57,541 nt of DNA from positions 1 to 57,541 of the forward strand of contig DASZXJ010000201.1 in the NCBI GenBank assembly GCA_035545895.1, written 5' to 3'. Positions 18,602-27,943 of this stretch are shown piece after piece. Numbering within the stretch: the first letter of the stretch is position 1; each line of letters starts with the position of its first letter. The DNA comes from DASZXJ01 sp035545895 (GTDB taxonomy: Bacteria; Planctomycetota; Phycisphaerae; Tepidisphaerales; Tepidisphaeraceae). The translations under genes and the position numbers were made by a program. Below the pieces are notes generated by a model that was not told the origin of the DNA, made no database searches, and saw only the letters and a list, made by a program, of their open reading frames with translations.

Positions 18602-18916
18602 TCATTTCTTTTTCAGCCCATCGCGCCAAGCCATGATTTCAAGCTCGCCCTTGACGGCGTCGTCGATCGGAATAACCGGATCGACCTTGAATACAAACGA
18701 GGGAAGCATCGAGCAGAATTTGTGGATGGTGACCGGGTCGTCGCATTCCATGAGCATGTGGCCGCCCCACTCGCCGACGCGGATGACGAAGAAATCGATC
18801 TTGAAATTGTCCGGCTTTTTCCATTGGCCGAAAACCTCGAGGATTCGCTTCTGGGCGTTCTCGTATTCAATCGGCGAACCTTGCGGCCGCTCGAACCAAC
18901 TGAGCATGTATTTCAT
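18602..18916 (-). CDS. DUF3303-like protein
   Basis: 104 residues starting 'MKYMLSWFERPQGSPIEYENAQKRILEVFGQW'. The pattern (an N-terminal strand 'YMLSW', a helix, 'GEWGGHMLMECDDPVTIHKFC', then a strand with 'FKVDPVIPID') matches the small ferredoxin-like-fold family DUF3303, whose role is unknown. It is cytoplasmic with no signal peptide. The start is supported by a GGAAGG-type site upstream. No operon partner. Confidence 0.72.
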   Translation of the reverse strand: MKYMLSWFERPQGSPIEYENAQKRILEVFGQWKKPDNFKIDFFVIRVGEWGGHMLMECDDPVTIHKFCSMLPSFVFKVDPVIPIDDAVKGELEIMAWRDGLKKK

Positions 18917-19020
18917 TGCAATCCTTCCCTAAAATGATTGCCCGCATGGTATCGCGGTAACTTCAAATCCGCGAACATTCACCTGCCCATAAAAATACGG
19001 ATTGGTGGGAACTTCATTGC

Positions 19021-19045
19021 TTAGCGCCGCCGTTTGCGGCGGGTT
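19021..19045. repeat. REP-like palindrome, single half
   Basis: TTAGCGCCGCCGTTTGCGGC followed by GGGTT. A diverged single-arm version of the palindrome at 6582 and 34836. It lies in the 235-base gap between 18916 and 19152, where no other feature is seen. Confidence 0.65.
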
Positions 19046-19151
19046 ACGGGAGCGCGGAACCGGGCGCGACCAACAACGGGGAATTCCAATTCGAGTATAT
19101 GAAGGCAGTAATAAAGATCCCAAGCCCGTCTCACGTCGAAAGGATTGATTT

Positions 19152-19613
19152 ATGCTGACGCGGAAAGAGTTCTCACTGGTTCTGGCCGGCGCCTTGATCG
19201 CCGGCGGGGTTGTGACGATGGCGCAATCGGTTAAAAAGACAACCATGACATCAACCGCCATTGAATGGAATTCCATCGAAGCCAAAACCAACGCCAATGG
19301 TTCCAGCAAGAAATTTTTCGAAGGCCCCACCCCCACGCTTGATATGCTGGAATGCCACGCTTCCACCCTCAAGCCGGGCGCGGCCAATCATGAGATTCTG
19401 AAACGCGCGAACGATGAAGTCATCATCGTCAAGGAGGGAACCCTCGAAGCCTATGTCGGCGACAAGTGGGTGAAGCTTGGTCCAGGGTCGGTCATTTTCA
19501 ACGCTGCCAACGTCGATCAATCGATGCGAAACACCAGCGACGCGGCGGCCACCTATCACGTTGTCACATTTCGCCCGGCGCCAGTCGCTCCTAACACCAA
19601 GACAGGAAATTAG
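19152..19613 (+). CDS. Exported cupin-domain protein
   Basis: 153 residues. The N-terminus 'MLTRKEFSLVLAGALIAGGVVTMAQS' is a signal peptide or membrane anchor. The rest is a single cupin: 'STLKPGAANHEILKRANDEVIIVKEGTLEAYVGDKWVKLGPGSVIF', with one clear His and a Glu in the usual metal positions, then 'VVTFRP'. Several usual histidines are replaced, so catalysis is uncertain and a binding role is possible. It lies 46 bases upstream of a DUF6807 protein on the same strand; the two are probably co-transcribed and may both deal with carbohydrate in the periplasm. Confidence 0.78.
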   Translation: MLTRKEFSLVLAGALIAGGVVTMAQSVKKTTMTSTAIEWNSIEAKTNANGSSKKFFEGPTPTLDMLECHASTLKPGAANHEILKRANDEVIIVKEGTLEAYVGDKWVKLGPGSVIFNAANVDQSMRNTSDAAATYHVVTFRPAPVAPNTKTGN

Positions 19614-19659
19614 TTTTGATCTGGCGCGATGGTCGGTCCATTCGAAGGGAACGTTTCTC

Positions 19660-20721
19660 ATGACAACCCAATTTCAATATTTCAGTGTGCTCATGTTCAC
19701 AGCGATGCTCGTCTCGAGACTTGGCGCAGCGCCGGCGGGGGCTGAAAAGGGAATCGCCGTTGTGCCCAACGAAGCCGCGCGTCGCGTGGATGTGCTGGTG
19801 GATGACCAGCCGTTCACTTCATACATCTGGGCCGAAAACCTGAAGGTTCCGACGCTGTATCCCATTCGCACCGCCAGCGGCACGGTCATCACCCGCGGCT
19901 TTCCGCTCGAACCCCGAACAGGCGAGCGCGTCGATCATCCGCATCACGTGGGAATGTGGTTGAACTATGGCAGCGTCAACGGCGTGGATTTCTGGAACGC
20001 CTCCAGCTTTCTGACTCCAGCGCAGCAGGCCAAGATGGGTTCGGTCGCGCACCAGCGTATCGTCAAAGCCACCGGCGGCGCGGACAAAGGCGAGCTTGAA
20101 GTCGAACTCGACTGGATCATGCCCGATGGCGAGAAGATTGTGCATGAGACGGCCAGTTTCGTGTTCACCGCTGGGCCCGGCCGGCGCGTCGTGGATCGCA
20201 CGTCCATCCTCACGGCGATGGACAAGCCGGTGGTGTTCAAGGACGACAAGGAAGGGATGTACGGCCTGCGCGTCAGGCGCGAACTGGAACAACCCGCCAA
20301 CGATTCGGTGGTCTATGTCGGCGAAGACGGCAAGGCGGGTACGGTAAAATCGGTCAACAAGGATAATGTAACCGGCCAATATCGCACGAGCGAAGGCAAA
20401 ACCGGCGACGCCGCCTGGGGCACACGCGGCCGCTGGACCATGCTCAGCGGCAAAGTGAAGGACGAAGAAATTACGATCGCCATGCTCGATCATCCGAAGA
20501 ATGTCGGATTTCCAACCTATTGGCATGCCCGGGGATACGGTTTGTTTGCCGCCAACCCGCTTGGACAGGAAGCTTTCAGCAACGGCAAGGAAAAATTGAA
20601 TTTCACTCTTGCTCCCAGGCAGGCGACCACATTCCGATATCGCGTGGTTATTTTCGACGGCCGGACGACGCCGGAGCAGGTGGAAGATCAATATCGGCAA
20701 TTCACCGGCGATGCGAAGTAA
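19660..20721 (+). CDS. Exported DUF6807 (PmoA-like) protein
   Basis: 353 residues from ATG 19660, preceded by GAAGGGA. A signal peptide covers about residues 1-24. The mature part has the family pattern: 'GERVDHPHHVGMWLNYGSVNGVDFWN' near residue 88, 'GRWTMLSGKVKDEEITIAMLDHP' near 265, and 'GFPTYWHARGYGLFAANPLGQEAF' near 290. DUF6807 proteins are abundant in planctomycetes and Bacteroidetes, often beside sugar-degradation genes; their biochemical role is not firmly known. The long upstream reading frame overlaps the cupin gene and is not used. Convergent with the GH95 gene. Confidence 0.86.
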   Translation: MTTQFQYFSVLMFTAMLVSRLGAAPAGAEKGIAVVPNEAARRVDVLVDDQPFTSYIWAENLKVPTLYPIRTASGTVITRGFPLEPRTGERVDHPHHVGMWLNYGSVNGVDFWNASSFLTPAQQAKMGSVAHQRIVKATGGADKGELEVELDWIMPDGEKIVHETASFVFTAGPGRRVVDRTSILTAMDKPVVFKDDKEGMYGLRVRRELEQPANDSVVYVGEDGKAGTVKSVNKDNVTGQYRTSEGKTGDAAWGTRGRWTMLSGKVKDEEITIAMLDHPKNVGFPTYWHARGYGLFAANPLGQEAFSNGKEKLNFTLAPRQATTFRYRVVIFDGRTTPEQVEDQYRQFTGDAK

Positions 20722-20844
20722 AGCGGAGAGAGGGTGATAATGGCGTTCAACAAGAATCATCTCGCCTGCGCCAGCCGCGCAGTAATGAGATGCGCCAATA
20801 GCAAACAAAGATTGCTGTGTTTCAGTGGCTAAAGTTTGGACGCA

Positions 20845-23241
20845 TCAATTTTCCAGTTGCACCGAATAAGTTTGGCCGCGCTCGGTTTCGAATGAAACGG
20901 TGCCGTTCGGATTTGAATGAGTTTCAACCGCAGCGTTGCCATTTTGGACCTTCAATCCCGGCCCCCAAATGGTGCAGGTCTTGCCCAGACCCGACGAGAT
21001 GGTTGCCTGGACAAGCCGGCCCTGGTTCCACTTGATGGAGACGTCAAAACCGCCGCGAGCGCGCAGCCCGCGGATGCTCCCGGCGGGCCACGCCTTGGGA
21101 AGCGCCGGCAAAATACGGAGAAATCCCTCGTGGCTTTGAAGCAGCATTTCAGCAATGCCGCTGGTCGCTCCAAAATTTCCGTCGATTTGGAACGGTGGAT
21201 GGGCATCAAAAAGATTCGGATAAACGCCGCTTCGCGCTTCTGCCGGCACCCGCTGCGTCGCGGGCGCGGCTGCTGGGCTTGCCGGGCCCTGCGTGGCGTC
21301 ACGGAGCAGATTGCCAAGCAGCGTATACGCGTGATCGCCATCAAGTTGACGCGCCCAGAGATTCAGTTTCCACGCGAGCGACCATCCGGTGGCTTCGTCG
21401 CCTCGGCCAACGAGGCTCTTGCGCGCCGCCTTGAACAGCTCGGGCGTTTCCTGCGTAATCTGATTGCTGGGAAACAGCCCATATAAATGTGATGGATGGC
21501 GATGAGAGTCTGTCTCGTGGTCGATGTCGTCCAGCCACTCCTGCAATTGTCCATATTGGCCGATCTGAAATGGCGCGAGCTTGCTGCGCGTATCATGCAG
21601 TTGCTGTTGAAAATCGGCATCAACGCCCAGGATTTTTGCCGCCTCGGCGGTCTGCGAAAAAAGATCCCGCAGGATGCTCATGTCCATGGTCGGCCCAGCC
21701 GTCACGCCGCCATGTTCAGGCGATAAACTCGGACACGTGACCAGCCATCCATGCCTGGGGTCTTTTACCAGTGTGTCGATGAAGAATTCACTGGCTCCCT
21801 TGAACAGTGGATAAGAGGATTCGAGAAACGCGCGATCGCCGGTGAATTGATAATGTTCCCAGAGATGCGTCAGCAGCCATGCGCCTCCGGTGGGCCACAT
21901 GCCGTATTGCGGGCCGTCGATCGGCGCGGTGGCGCGCCAGAGGTCGATGTTGTGATGGCAGACCCACCCGCGCGCATGGTAGTTGACTTCCGCGGTGTGT
22001 CGGCCGGTCACTGAAATGTCGCGCACCATCTGAAAGAGCGGCTGGGCGCATTCGCTGAGCGCGGTCGTCTCCGCCGGCCAATAATTCATCTCGGTGTTGA
22101 TGTTGATGGTGTACTTGCCGCCCCAGGGAGGACTGACCGATTCATTCCAGATGCCCTGCAGATTGGCCGGCTGGTCGCCCGGCCGGCTGCTCGCGATCAA
22201 CAGGTATCGGCCATAATTGAACAGCAGGGTCGCCAGCGCCGGATCGTTTCCATCGGCAAAATGCTTGATTCGCTCGTCAGTCGGCAGATTGCCTTGTGGC
22301 GTCGCGCCAAGATCGAGCGTCACTCGCCGAAACAGCGATTGATGATCGGCAACATGAGCTGCACGAAGATCGTCAAACGATTTCGGTTCCGCAGCCTTGA
22401 GGTCGCCGGCGACCAGAGCATCCGGATCAGCGGTCAGATCGGCGTAGTTCTTGTAATTCGTCCGGCAGGCAATGCGAATGGTAATTGAATCGGCCGAATC
22501 CACCACGAGCGACTTGTCATCGTGCGTCATTTTCCCGCCGGCTGTTTCAATCTGAGCCTGCGCGAGAAATTTTACCTTCCCCGCAATTCCCTGGAACTCG
22601 CCGGTCGTGCCATGCAGAGCGACGAAGTTTTCGCCGATGGTCGTCTCGGCAACCTTCTGAGGCGTGTTTATCGTCGCCTTCAATCGCACCTTGCCCGGCT
22701 GATCGGCGCTGACGCGAATGACAATCACCTGGTCCGGCGCTGAAGCGAACACCTGCCGCGTGTAGGTCACGCCGCCGGCAACATATCGGGCGGTTGCAAT
22801 CGCGGAGTCCAGATCCAGTTCCCGGCGATATTGGGTGACTTCCGAATTGGGAAACTCAAGCAGCAGATTGCCGACGGTCTGATAGGGCGCCTGACGCATT
22901 GGTTTTGCCATGCCTTGCGCGAGGATCAGGTCGTTGGCTTCCTTCTGACGACCCGCGAAGATCAACTCTCGCGCCTTGGCATAGGCTTCAAACGCGCTTG
23001 GACTGCTCGGATCATAAGGACCTCCAGCCCAAACCGTATCTTCGTTGAGTTGAATCCGTTCCTGGCGCGGATCGCCAAAGACCATGGCACCGAGCCTTCC
23101 ATTGCCGACCGGAAGCGCTTCAGTCCAAACGCGAGCCGGCTTGTCGTACCACAACACCGTGGCGGGCTGGGCAAAGGCCGTCCCCATCGCCATCAAAACA
23201 GTCCAAACGATTTGCGATATGAGAAATCGGTCAAGCATCAT
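20845..23241 (-). CDS. Glycoside hydrolase family 95, alpha-L-fucosidase type
   Basis: 798 residues with a signal peptide (to about residue 24). GH95 enzymes are inverting 1,2-alpha-L-fucosidases or galactosidases. The N-terminal domain starts 'VLWYDKPARVWTEALPVGNGRLGAMVFG', then 'QLNEDTVWAGGP', both near-universal in GH95. The (alpha/alpha)6 barrel carries 'NINTEMNYWPAETTALSE', whose Asn residues activate the water in this family, and 'TGWSLAWKLNLWARQLDGDHAY'. The C-terminal beta domain has 'GNFGATSGIAEMLLQSHEGFLRILPALP'. It is the last of three minus-strand hydrolase genes, so it probably acts with them on a fucose-containing glycan outside the cytoplasm. Confidence 0.95.
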   Translation of the reverse strand: MMLDRFLISQIVWTVLMAMGTAFAQPATVLWYDKPARVWTEALPVGNGRLGAMVFGDPRQERIQLNEDTVWAGGPYDPSSPSAFEAYAKARELIFAGRQKEANDLILAQGMAKPMRQAPYQTVGNLLLEFPNSEVTQYRRELDLDSAIATARYVAGGVTYTRQVFASAPDQVIVIRVSADQPGKVRLKATINTPQKVAETTIGENFVALHGTTGEFQGIAGKVKFLAQAQIETAGGKMTHDDKSLVVDSADSITIRIACRTNYKNYADLTADPDALVAGDLKAAEPKSFDDLRAAHVADHQSLFRRVTLDLGATPQGNLPTDERIKHFADGNDPALATLLFNYGRYLLIASSRPGDQPANLQGIWNESVSPPWGGKYTININTEMNYWPAETTALSECAQPLFQMVRDISVTGRHTAEVNYHARGWVCHHNIDLWRATAPIDGPQYGMWPTGGAWLLTHLWEHYQFTGDRAFLESSYPLFKGASEFFIDTLVKDPRHGWLVTCPSLSPEHGGVTAGPTMDMSILRDLFSQTAEAAKILGVDADFQQQLHDTRSKLAPFQIGQYGQLQEWLDDIDHETDSHRHPSHLYGLFPSNQITQETPELFKAARKSLVGRGDEATGWSLAWKLNLWARQLDGDHAYTLLGNLLRDATQGPASPAAAPATQRVPAEARSGVYPNLFDAHPPFQIDGNFGATSGIAEMLLQSHEGFLRILPALPKAWPAGSIRGLRARGGFDVSIKWNQGRLVQATISSGLGKTCTIWGPGLKVQNGNAAVETHSNPNGTVSFETERGQTYSVQLEN

Positions 23242-23290
23242 CGTTCACCCAGTTTTTTTGTGAAATGCGAAACGACCCAAAACCTGGTAA

Positions 23291-23372
23291 CTGGTGCATT
23301 CAAGCGTGACACGGGGCTTTCAGCCCGTGCTCATGGGCTGAAAGCCCCGTGTCACATTTGGAAATGCACCAG
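23291..23372. repeat. Nested long palindrome
   Basis: Inner arms 23306-23326 and 23335-23355 are perfect 21-base inverse complements with an 8-base loop; outer arms CTGGTGCATT (23291-23300) and AATGCACCAG (23363-23372) also match. It lies in the 250-base gap between the GH95 gene and its upstream hydrolase, where it may end or attenuate the transcript. Confidence 0.85.
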
Positions 23373-23455
23373 TACCCAAAACGCCCTATGTAACAAAAAT
23401 GCAATCACCGAGGCGTCGAGGAAAACGCCGAGAAGAAACCGCTGGCACACAGATC

Positions 23456-23481
23456 ACCCGCCGCAAGCGGCGGGGCTAAAT
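23456..23481. repeat. REP-like palindrome, single half
   Basis: ACCCGCCGCAAGCGGCGGGG followed by CTAAAT, the same sequence as the right half of the element at 6582. It lies 10 bases from the stop of the hydrolase gene ending at 23492, where a terminator could sit. Confidence 0.75.
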
Positions 23482-23491
23482 GATTTGCTGC

Positions 23492-25621
23492 TCATGGCAT
23501 GGGGCTTAGCCCTTCGTATCGAACCTTCCAGTTCTTCGGGAAACCGGGGGCATGTTCCATATTGCCATCCCAACCAGTTGCCATCATCGCGGCGGCGGAC
23601 AACCAACCGCCGCTGGCGGGCAAATAGAGAGGCGTTTCGTTGTTGTTGCGATAGGCGTATCCTGACGGCAGGAAAGGATTTCTGTCGTATCTGCCGACAA
23701 GCAATCGAATGGCCATTTCCGGTTCGTTCATTCGAGCAGCGCACATCGCGACCATCGGAAAACCCCACGTGACCGCATTTTGCGGCCGACTCGTCCGGCT
23801 CGCCGACGCCGACGCCAGCGTGCGATGCATCACTTCCTTATCAATATCCCTGCCCGGCAGGACTCCATACAACCAGGTCGCCATCCATGATGCGCCGTTT
23901 TCAACCGGGATCTCCAAAGTCGGGTAAACGCCATTTCGTACCGGCAGCGGCGCGATATTGTTCAGCACTTTGTCGGTGAGTTCCTCTCGCGGAATGCCCA
24001 ATCGAACCCGCCACTGCTGCGCGGTTTCCATCGTCCATTTCCAATAGCCGAGTTCCATCGTCGGATTCAAATTGTGGTCATAATCGACGTGCCCTTCGTC
24101 GGCCGACCCAATCCCTGTGCCCAGCACGTATTGTTTTCGCTGCGGGTCAAATTCCATGAACGTCGCCATGTAGTCGGCGGTGTTGAAGACAATGTCTTTG
24201 TATTTATCGAGCGTCGCGCGATCCTTATGCGCGCGATACGCCAGTTCAGCCAGGTAAACCGGATGCGGCTGTTGCCATACGAGCATCGGGCCGACCCACG
24301 ATGGGCTTTCGTCGCCGGAAGGGTCCGACATTTTCGTCCATTTGGCGCCGGCGCACCCTTCCCGCTTGGCCATCGCCTGGGCGGCGGGAAGGATTTGATG
24401 CAAACCGTCGAGGCTTCGTTCCATCAGTTCTGGACGGCCCCACAGCGCAAAATGCGCAACGTGCCACCAGTACATTTCCATGTGGAACTTGCCGTACCAC
24501 GAATTGCATGCCAGCCCCGTCTCCTGCGGCGGCAACGAGCCGGCGTTGTGGACGCGCGTGACATACTGCGACAAGACAATTCGCCGTTCCAGTTCGGCTG
24601 CACGTGGATCGTCATTGCCGGACAGATCAATCGCGCCGCCGCTGGTCCAGAACTTCTTCCATTCATCGCGGCTGGCGGATTGCACATCGGCAAATCCATC
24701 GACTTCGCCAGCGATGGATTTCTGTGCAAACCATGCAGTTAGTTCGATCTGGTTACCGCCGCCGCTGAGCAGGTATTGATGCTTGCCCGTCTCGGCCAGC
24801 GAAACACCGGAACTCCATTTCGTGCGAACAGTGTATTTCGTGTCGTCCAACGTACGCGCAAAATCGGCAGCGATATCGCCCTGGCGCGACAGGATCGTTT
24901 GATGAGCGTCGGGCTTGGTCCAATCATCGAATCCCTGTCCCCATGAGCCGGAAGGATAGGCAAATGCGATGCGCACCTTCAATCGCCCCGCTGCAATCAA
25001 TGGCGACTCGATTTTAATCGCCACTTCATCGCGAGCCGGATGACCAATCGTCTGTACATGGACCGCGGTTCCATCAACCGTGAATGAACTGCTCAGCACG
25101 CCAGTCCAAATGTCGAGCTTTTCCTCGATATTCTTCAAATCCCCAATGGCCACCTTCGAACCATCGGCCCGGGTCATTTCCAGACCGATTCGGCCCAAGC
25201 CGAATTTGTGCGCGTTGGAACGAAGGTATAACGATTCGGGGGTCAGCAGATTGTCGGAAATGCGATTGTTGTTGTCGGTTTTGATGAACGGATACCAGGC
25301 CTGGTGATCGTATTTCTTGAACGCCGTGAATTTGAATTTATCCAGGCTGAAGCCTTGCGGGTTGGGAAAGCTGTGCCACCCCCAATTGCTTAGGGTCCCG
25401 ATGGGCATGGTCTTTTCGTAATACTCGGGAAAGCTTTGCAGGCCGGTGACATCGACGTTGAAGGCAAACTCGCCATTGCCCACCGCCATCGCGCCCATCG
25501 GGTCGATTTCGTGAACGACAATGTTGTGTCGATTGACCAGCGCTTCCCGGTCGATCGGCTGCGCGCGGGCGATCAGCGCGCAGTTCAAGACAACGATCAA
25601 TGCGGTCGTCAGTTTATTCAT
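23492..25621 (-). CDS. Exported six-hairpin-type glycoside hydrolase, paralog 1
   Basis: 709 residues with a signal peptide (residues 1-20). No named family with certainty; the fold looks like a glucoamylase/GH65/GH95-type (alpha/alpha)6 barrel with an N-terminal beta domain. Segments: 'MGAMAVGNGEFAFNVDVTGLQSFPEYY' near residue 42, 'ELERRIVLSQYVTRVHNAGSLPPQETGL' near 345, 'NSWYGKFHMEMYWWHVAHFALWGRPELMERSL' near 375, and 'GIGSADEGHVDYDHNLNPTMELGYWKW' near 505. Conserved Glu/Asp in the last two are catalytic candidates. The ATG overlaps the stop of its paralog (ATGA), so translation is probably coupled. It likely degrades the same glycan as the GH95 gene downstream. Confidence 0.75.
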   Translation of the reverse strand: MNKLTTALIVVLNCALIARAQPIDREALVNRHNIVVHEIDPMGAMAVGNGEFAFNVDVTGLQSFPEYYEKTMPIGTLSNWGWHSFPNPQGFSLDKFKFTAFKKYDHQAWYPFIKTDNNNRISDNLLTPESLYLRSNAHKFGLGRIGLEMTRADGSKVAIGDLKNIEEKLDIWTGVLSSSFTVDGTAVHVQTIGHPARDEVAIKIESPLIAAGRLKVRIAFAYPSGSWGQGFDDWTKPDAHQTILSRQGDIAADFARTLDDTKYTVRTKWSSGVSLAETGKHQYLLSGGGNQIELTAWFAQKSIAGEVDGFADVQSASRDEWKKFWTSGGAIDLSGNDDPRAAELERRIVLSQYVTRVHNAGSLPPQETGLACNSWYGKFHMEMYWWHVAHFALWGRPELMERSLDGLHQILPAAQAMAKREGCAGAKWTKMSDPSGDESPSWVGPMLVWQQPHPVYLAELAYRAHKDRATLDKYKDIVFNTADYMATFMEFDPQRKQYVLGTGIGSADEGHVDYDHNLNPTMELGYWKWTMETAQQWRVRLGIPREELTDKVLNNIAPLPVRNGVYPTLEIPVENGASWMATWLYGVLPGRDIDKEVMHRTLASASASRTSRPQNAVTWGFPMVAMCAARMNEPEMAIRLLVGRYDRNPFLPSGYAYRNNNETPLYLPASGGWLSAAAMMATGWDGNMEHAPGFPKNWKVRYEGLSPMP

Positions 25622-27759
25622 GGTGTTGGATAAAGGCCTTCATAACGGACTTTCCAATTCTTTGGAAAGCCGGGTGCGTGTCCTGTGTTGCCGTCCCAAC
25701 CCGCAGCCATCATCGCGGCGGCGGACAGCCATGCTCCGTTGGCGGGCATGTACATGGGTGTTTGCATCGGCGGCGGACCCGCACGACGCACCGAATAGCC
25801 CGATGGACGGAAAACATTGGCATTGGGATTGTACTTGGGCACGAGCAGTGAGACGGCAATTTCGGGCTCGTTTAATCGAGCTGCACACATCGCTTCCATG
25901 CCAAATCCCCAGGTGATATCGGGCAGCACCCGGGTTACTCTGGCGCGGGTCACATCCAGCAGGGTTTTATGAATTGCTTCGTGGTCAATTCCGTCGCCGG
26001 GAATCGGGCCGCAGAGCCAGGTCGCCATCCAGGATGCGGTATTTTCCTCGGGCACTTCAAGCGTGACGTAGACGCCGTTGCGCATGGGAGGCGGCGAAAT
26101 ATTGTCGATCACCTTCTGCCACGTGGGCTCGGGCTCCATGCCCAGCCGCTGCCGCCATGATTGGGCAGTTTTGAGCGCCCATTTCCAGTAACCCAGTTCC
26201 ATGGCGGGGTTCATGTTGGCGGCATAATTCGGCCGGCCTTCATCCGCCGACGAAATACCCGGGCCAAGCACATACTTCTGGCGCACCGGATCGAAATCGA
26301 CGAACGTCGCCATGTAATCGGCCGTCTCAAAGACGATGTCCTTGAACTGTTCCAGAGTTTCTCGCCGCTGGGTCGCGCGATAGGCGAGTTCGGCGAGATA
26401 AATCGGATGCGGCTGCTGCCACACCAGCGCCGGGCCGATGCCCGATGGGCTTTCTTCGCCGGTTGGATCAGTCATTTTTGACCATTTTACGCCTTTGGAT
26501 TTTTCCAGCGCGGCCATCTTCTGGCCCGGCGGCATCATGCGCTTCAGGCCCTTGAGACTGCGCTCCAGAATTTCCGGATGTCCCCACAAACCCCAATGGG
26601 CTGCATGAAACCAGTACATTTCCATGTGGTACTTGCCGTACCATGAATTGGCAGCCAACCCGGTTTCCGCGCCCGGATACGAGCCGCCATCGTGAACCAT
26701 CATCACATATTGCGAAAGCACCAGCCGGCGTTCGAGTTCGGCAGCGCGAGGATCCTCGTTGCCGGACAGATCGATAATGCCGCCCTTCATCCAGTAGTTC
26801 TTCCAGCCGTAGCTCGAAGCGGCTTGAAGATCGTCCACGCTGTCGGGCTGATCGACAATTGTTTCAGGCGAAAACCATCCGGTGAATTCGATCTTGTTGC
26901 CCGTGCCGGTGAGCAGGTATTGATGTTTACCGGTTTCGGCGATCGTGACGTCCGGCGACCACCTGGTGCGGACGTTGTACTTCATGCCATCCAACGTTCG
27001 CGCAAATGTTCCGCCGGTCTTTCCCTCCGCGGTGAATACAGTCTGATGGGCATCCGGCTTGTTCCAATCCTGGTAGTCCGGGCCAAATTTGTCGGTGGCA
27101 TATCCAAATGCGATGCGTACCTTCAGGTGACCCGAAGCGATCAATGGTGATTCGATTCGTGTCGCCATTTCATCGCGAAGCCAGTGGGCAGCGGTCGTGA
27201 CATGAACCGGCGCGCCATCGACTTCAAATGAACTGGTCATGATGCCGGTCCAGATATCCAGCGTCTGATTCAAATTCTTCAAATCCGTGATTGCGACTTT
27301 TGACCCATCGGCGTGAGTCATTTCCAGGCCGATCCGTCCCAGGCCCAGTCGATGTGGATTGCCGCGTAGATAAGCTGCATCCGGCGGCGCATTGCTTGTG
27401 CTCGATGATGGAAATTCGAACGTGCGATCAAACTTCTTGATCACCGTGAATTTGAATTTATCGAGCGTGAAGTTCTGCGGATTCGGAAAGCTGTGCCATC
27501 CCCACGTGCTGAGAATGCCGATCGGTGTGGTTTGTGTGTAATACTCAGGGAAGCTCTGCAGGCCGGTGACATCGACGTTAAACGCGATCTCGCCATTGCC
27601 CACCGCCATCGCGCCGTAGGGGTCGATCGAATTAACGACTATCTTGTGCCGGGAAACCACGGCTTGCCGATCGATCGGCGCTTCGGTCTGCGCGAAGCCG
27701 GACAGCGCGCCCTGCACAATAAATAGAAATGCAACGACCGAGAATTGACTCTTTTTCAC
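25618..27759 (-). CDS. Exported six-hairpin-type glycoside hydrolase, paralog 2
   Basis: 713 residues. It is closely similar to its downstream neighbour over the whole length, sharing long identical blocks such as 'NGEIAFNVDVTGLQSFPEYY' (one change) and 'YHMEMYWFHAAHWGLWGHPE'. I place the start at GTG 27759 ('VKKSQFSVVAFLFIV'), just after GGAGGAAAC; the longer ORF from 27780 would cover this ribosome-binding site. A signal peptide ends near residue 23. The pair is a tandem duplication whose members may differ in linkage or chain-length preference. First gene of the three-gene hydrolase run. Its enzymatic family is inferred only from fold-like patterns. Confidence 0.75.
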   Translation of the reverse strand: MKKSQFSVVAFLFIVQGALSGFAQTEAPIDRQAVVSRHKIVVNSIDPYGAMAVGNGEIAFNVDVTGLQSFPEYYTQTTPIGILSTWGWHSFPNPQNFTLDKFKFTVIKKFDRTFEFPSSSTSNAPPDAAYLRGNPHRLGLGRIGLEMTHADGSKVAITDLKNLNQTLDIWTGIMTSSFEVDGAPVHVTTAAHWLRDEMATRIESPLIASGHLKVRIAFGYATDKFGPDYQDWNKPDAHQTVFTAEGKTGGTFARTLDGMKYNVRTRWSPDVTIAETGKHQYLLTGTGNKIEFTGWFSPETIVDQPDSVDDLQAASSYGWKNYWMKGGIIDLSGNEDPRAAELERRLVLSQYVMMVHDGGSYPGAETGLAANSWYGKYHMEMYWFHAAHWGLWGHPEILERSLKGLKRMMPPGQKMAALEKSKGVKWSKMTDPTGEESPSGIGPALVWQQPHPIYLAELAYRATQRRETLEQFKDIVFETADYMATFVDFDPVRQKYVLGPGISSADEGRPNYAANMNPAMELGYWKWALKTAQSWRQRLGMEPEPTWQKVIDNISPPPMRNGVYVTLEVPEENTASWMATWLCGPIPGDGIDHEAIHKTLLDVTRARVTRVLPDITWGFGMEAMCAARLNEPEIAVSLLVPKYNPNANVFRPSGYSVRRAGPPPMQTPMYMPANGAWLSAAAMMAAGWDGNTGHAPGFPKNWKVRYEGLYPTP

Positions 27760-27794
27760 GTTTCCTCCAAACGCCAACACTTGGAAAAACTCAA

Positions 27795-27870
27795 AGCCAC
27801 GAAGATCACGAAGTTTACACGAAGAAGAAATCAGGCTTTCCTTCGTGCCTTCTTCGTGATCTTCGTGGCT
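27795..27870. repeat. Perfect 19-bp inverted repeat
   Basis: AGCCACGAAGATCACGAAG (27795-27813) and its exact inverse complement (27852-27870), with a loop that itself contains CACGAAG/CTTCGTG units. It lies between the secreted protein ending at 27944 and the hydrolase start at 27759, both minus strand, so it may act as a terminator for the upstream gene. Confidence 0.8.
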
Positions 27871-27943
27871 CTGCTCTTTTTCCGGCCCTGTAATCTCTGA
27901 AGCTGATTATTTGTCTAACCTTCGATCTACCGCGAAGGACTCC

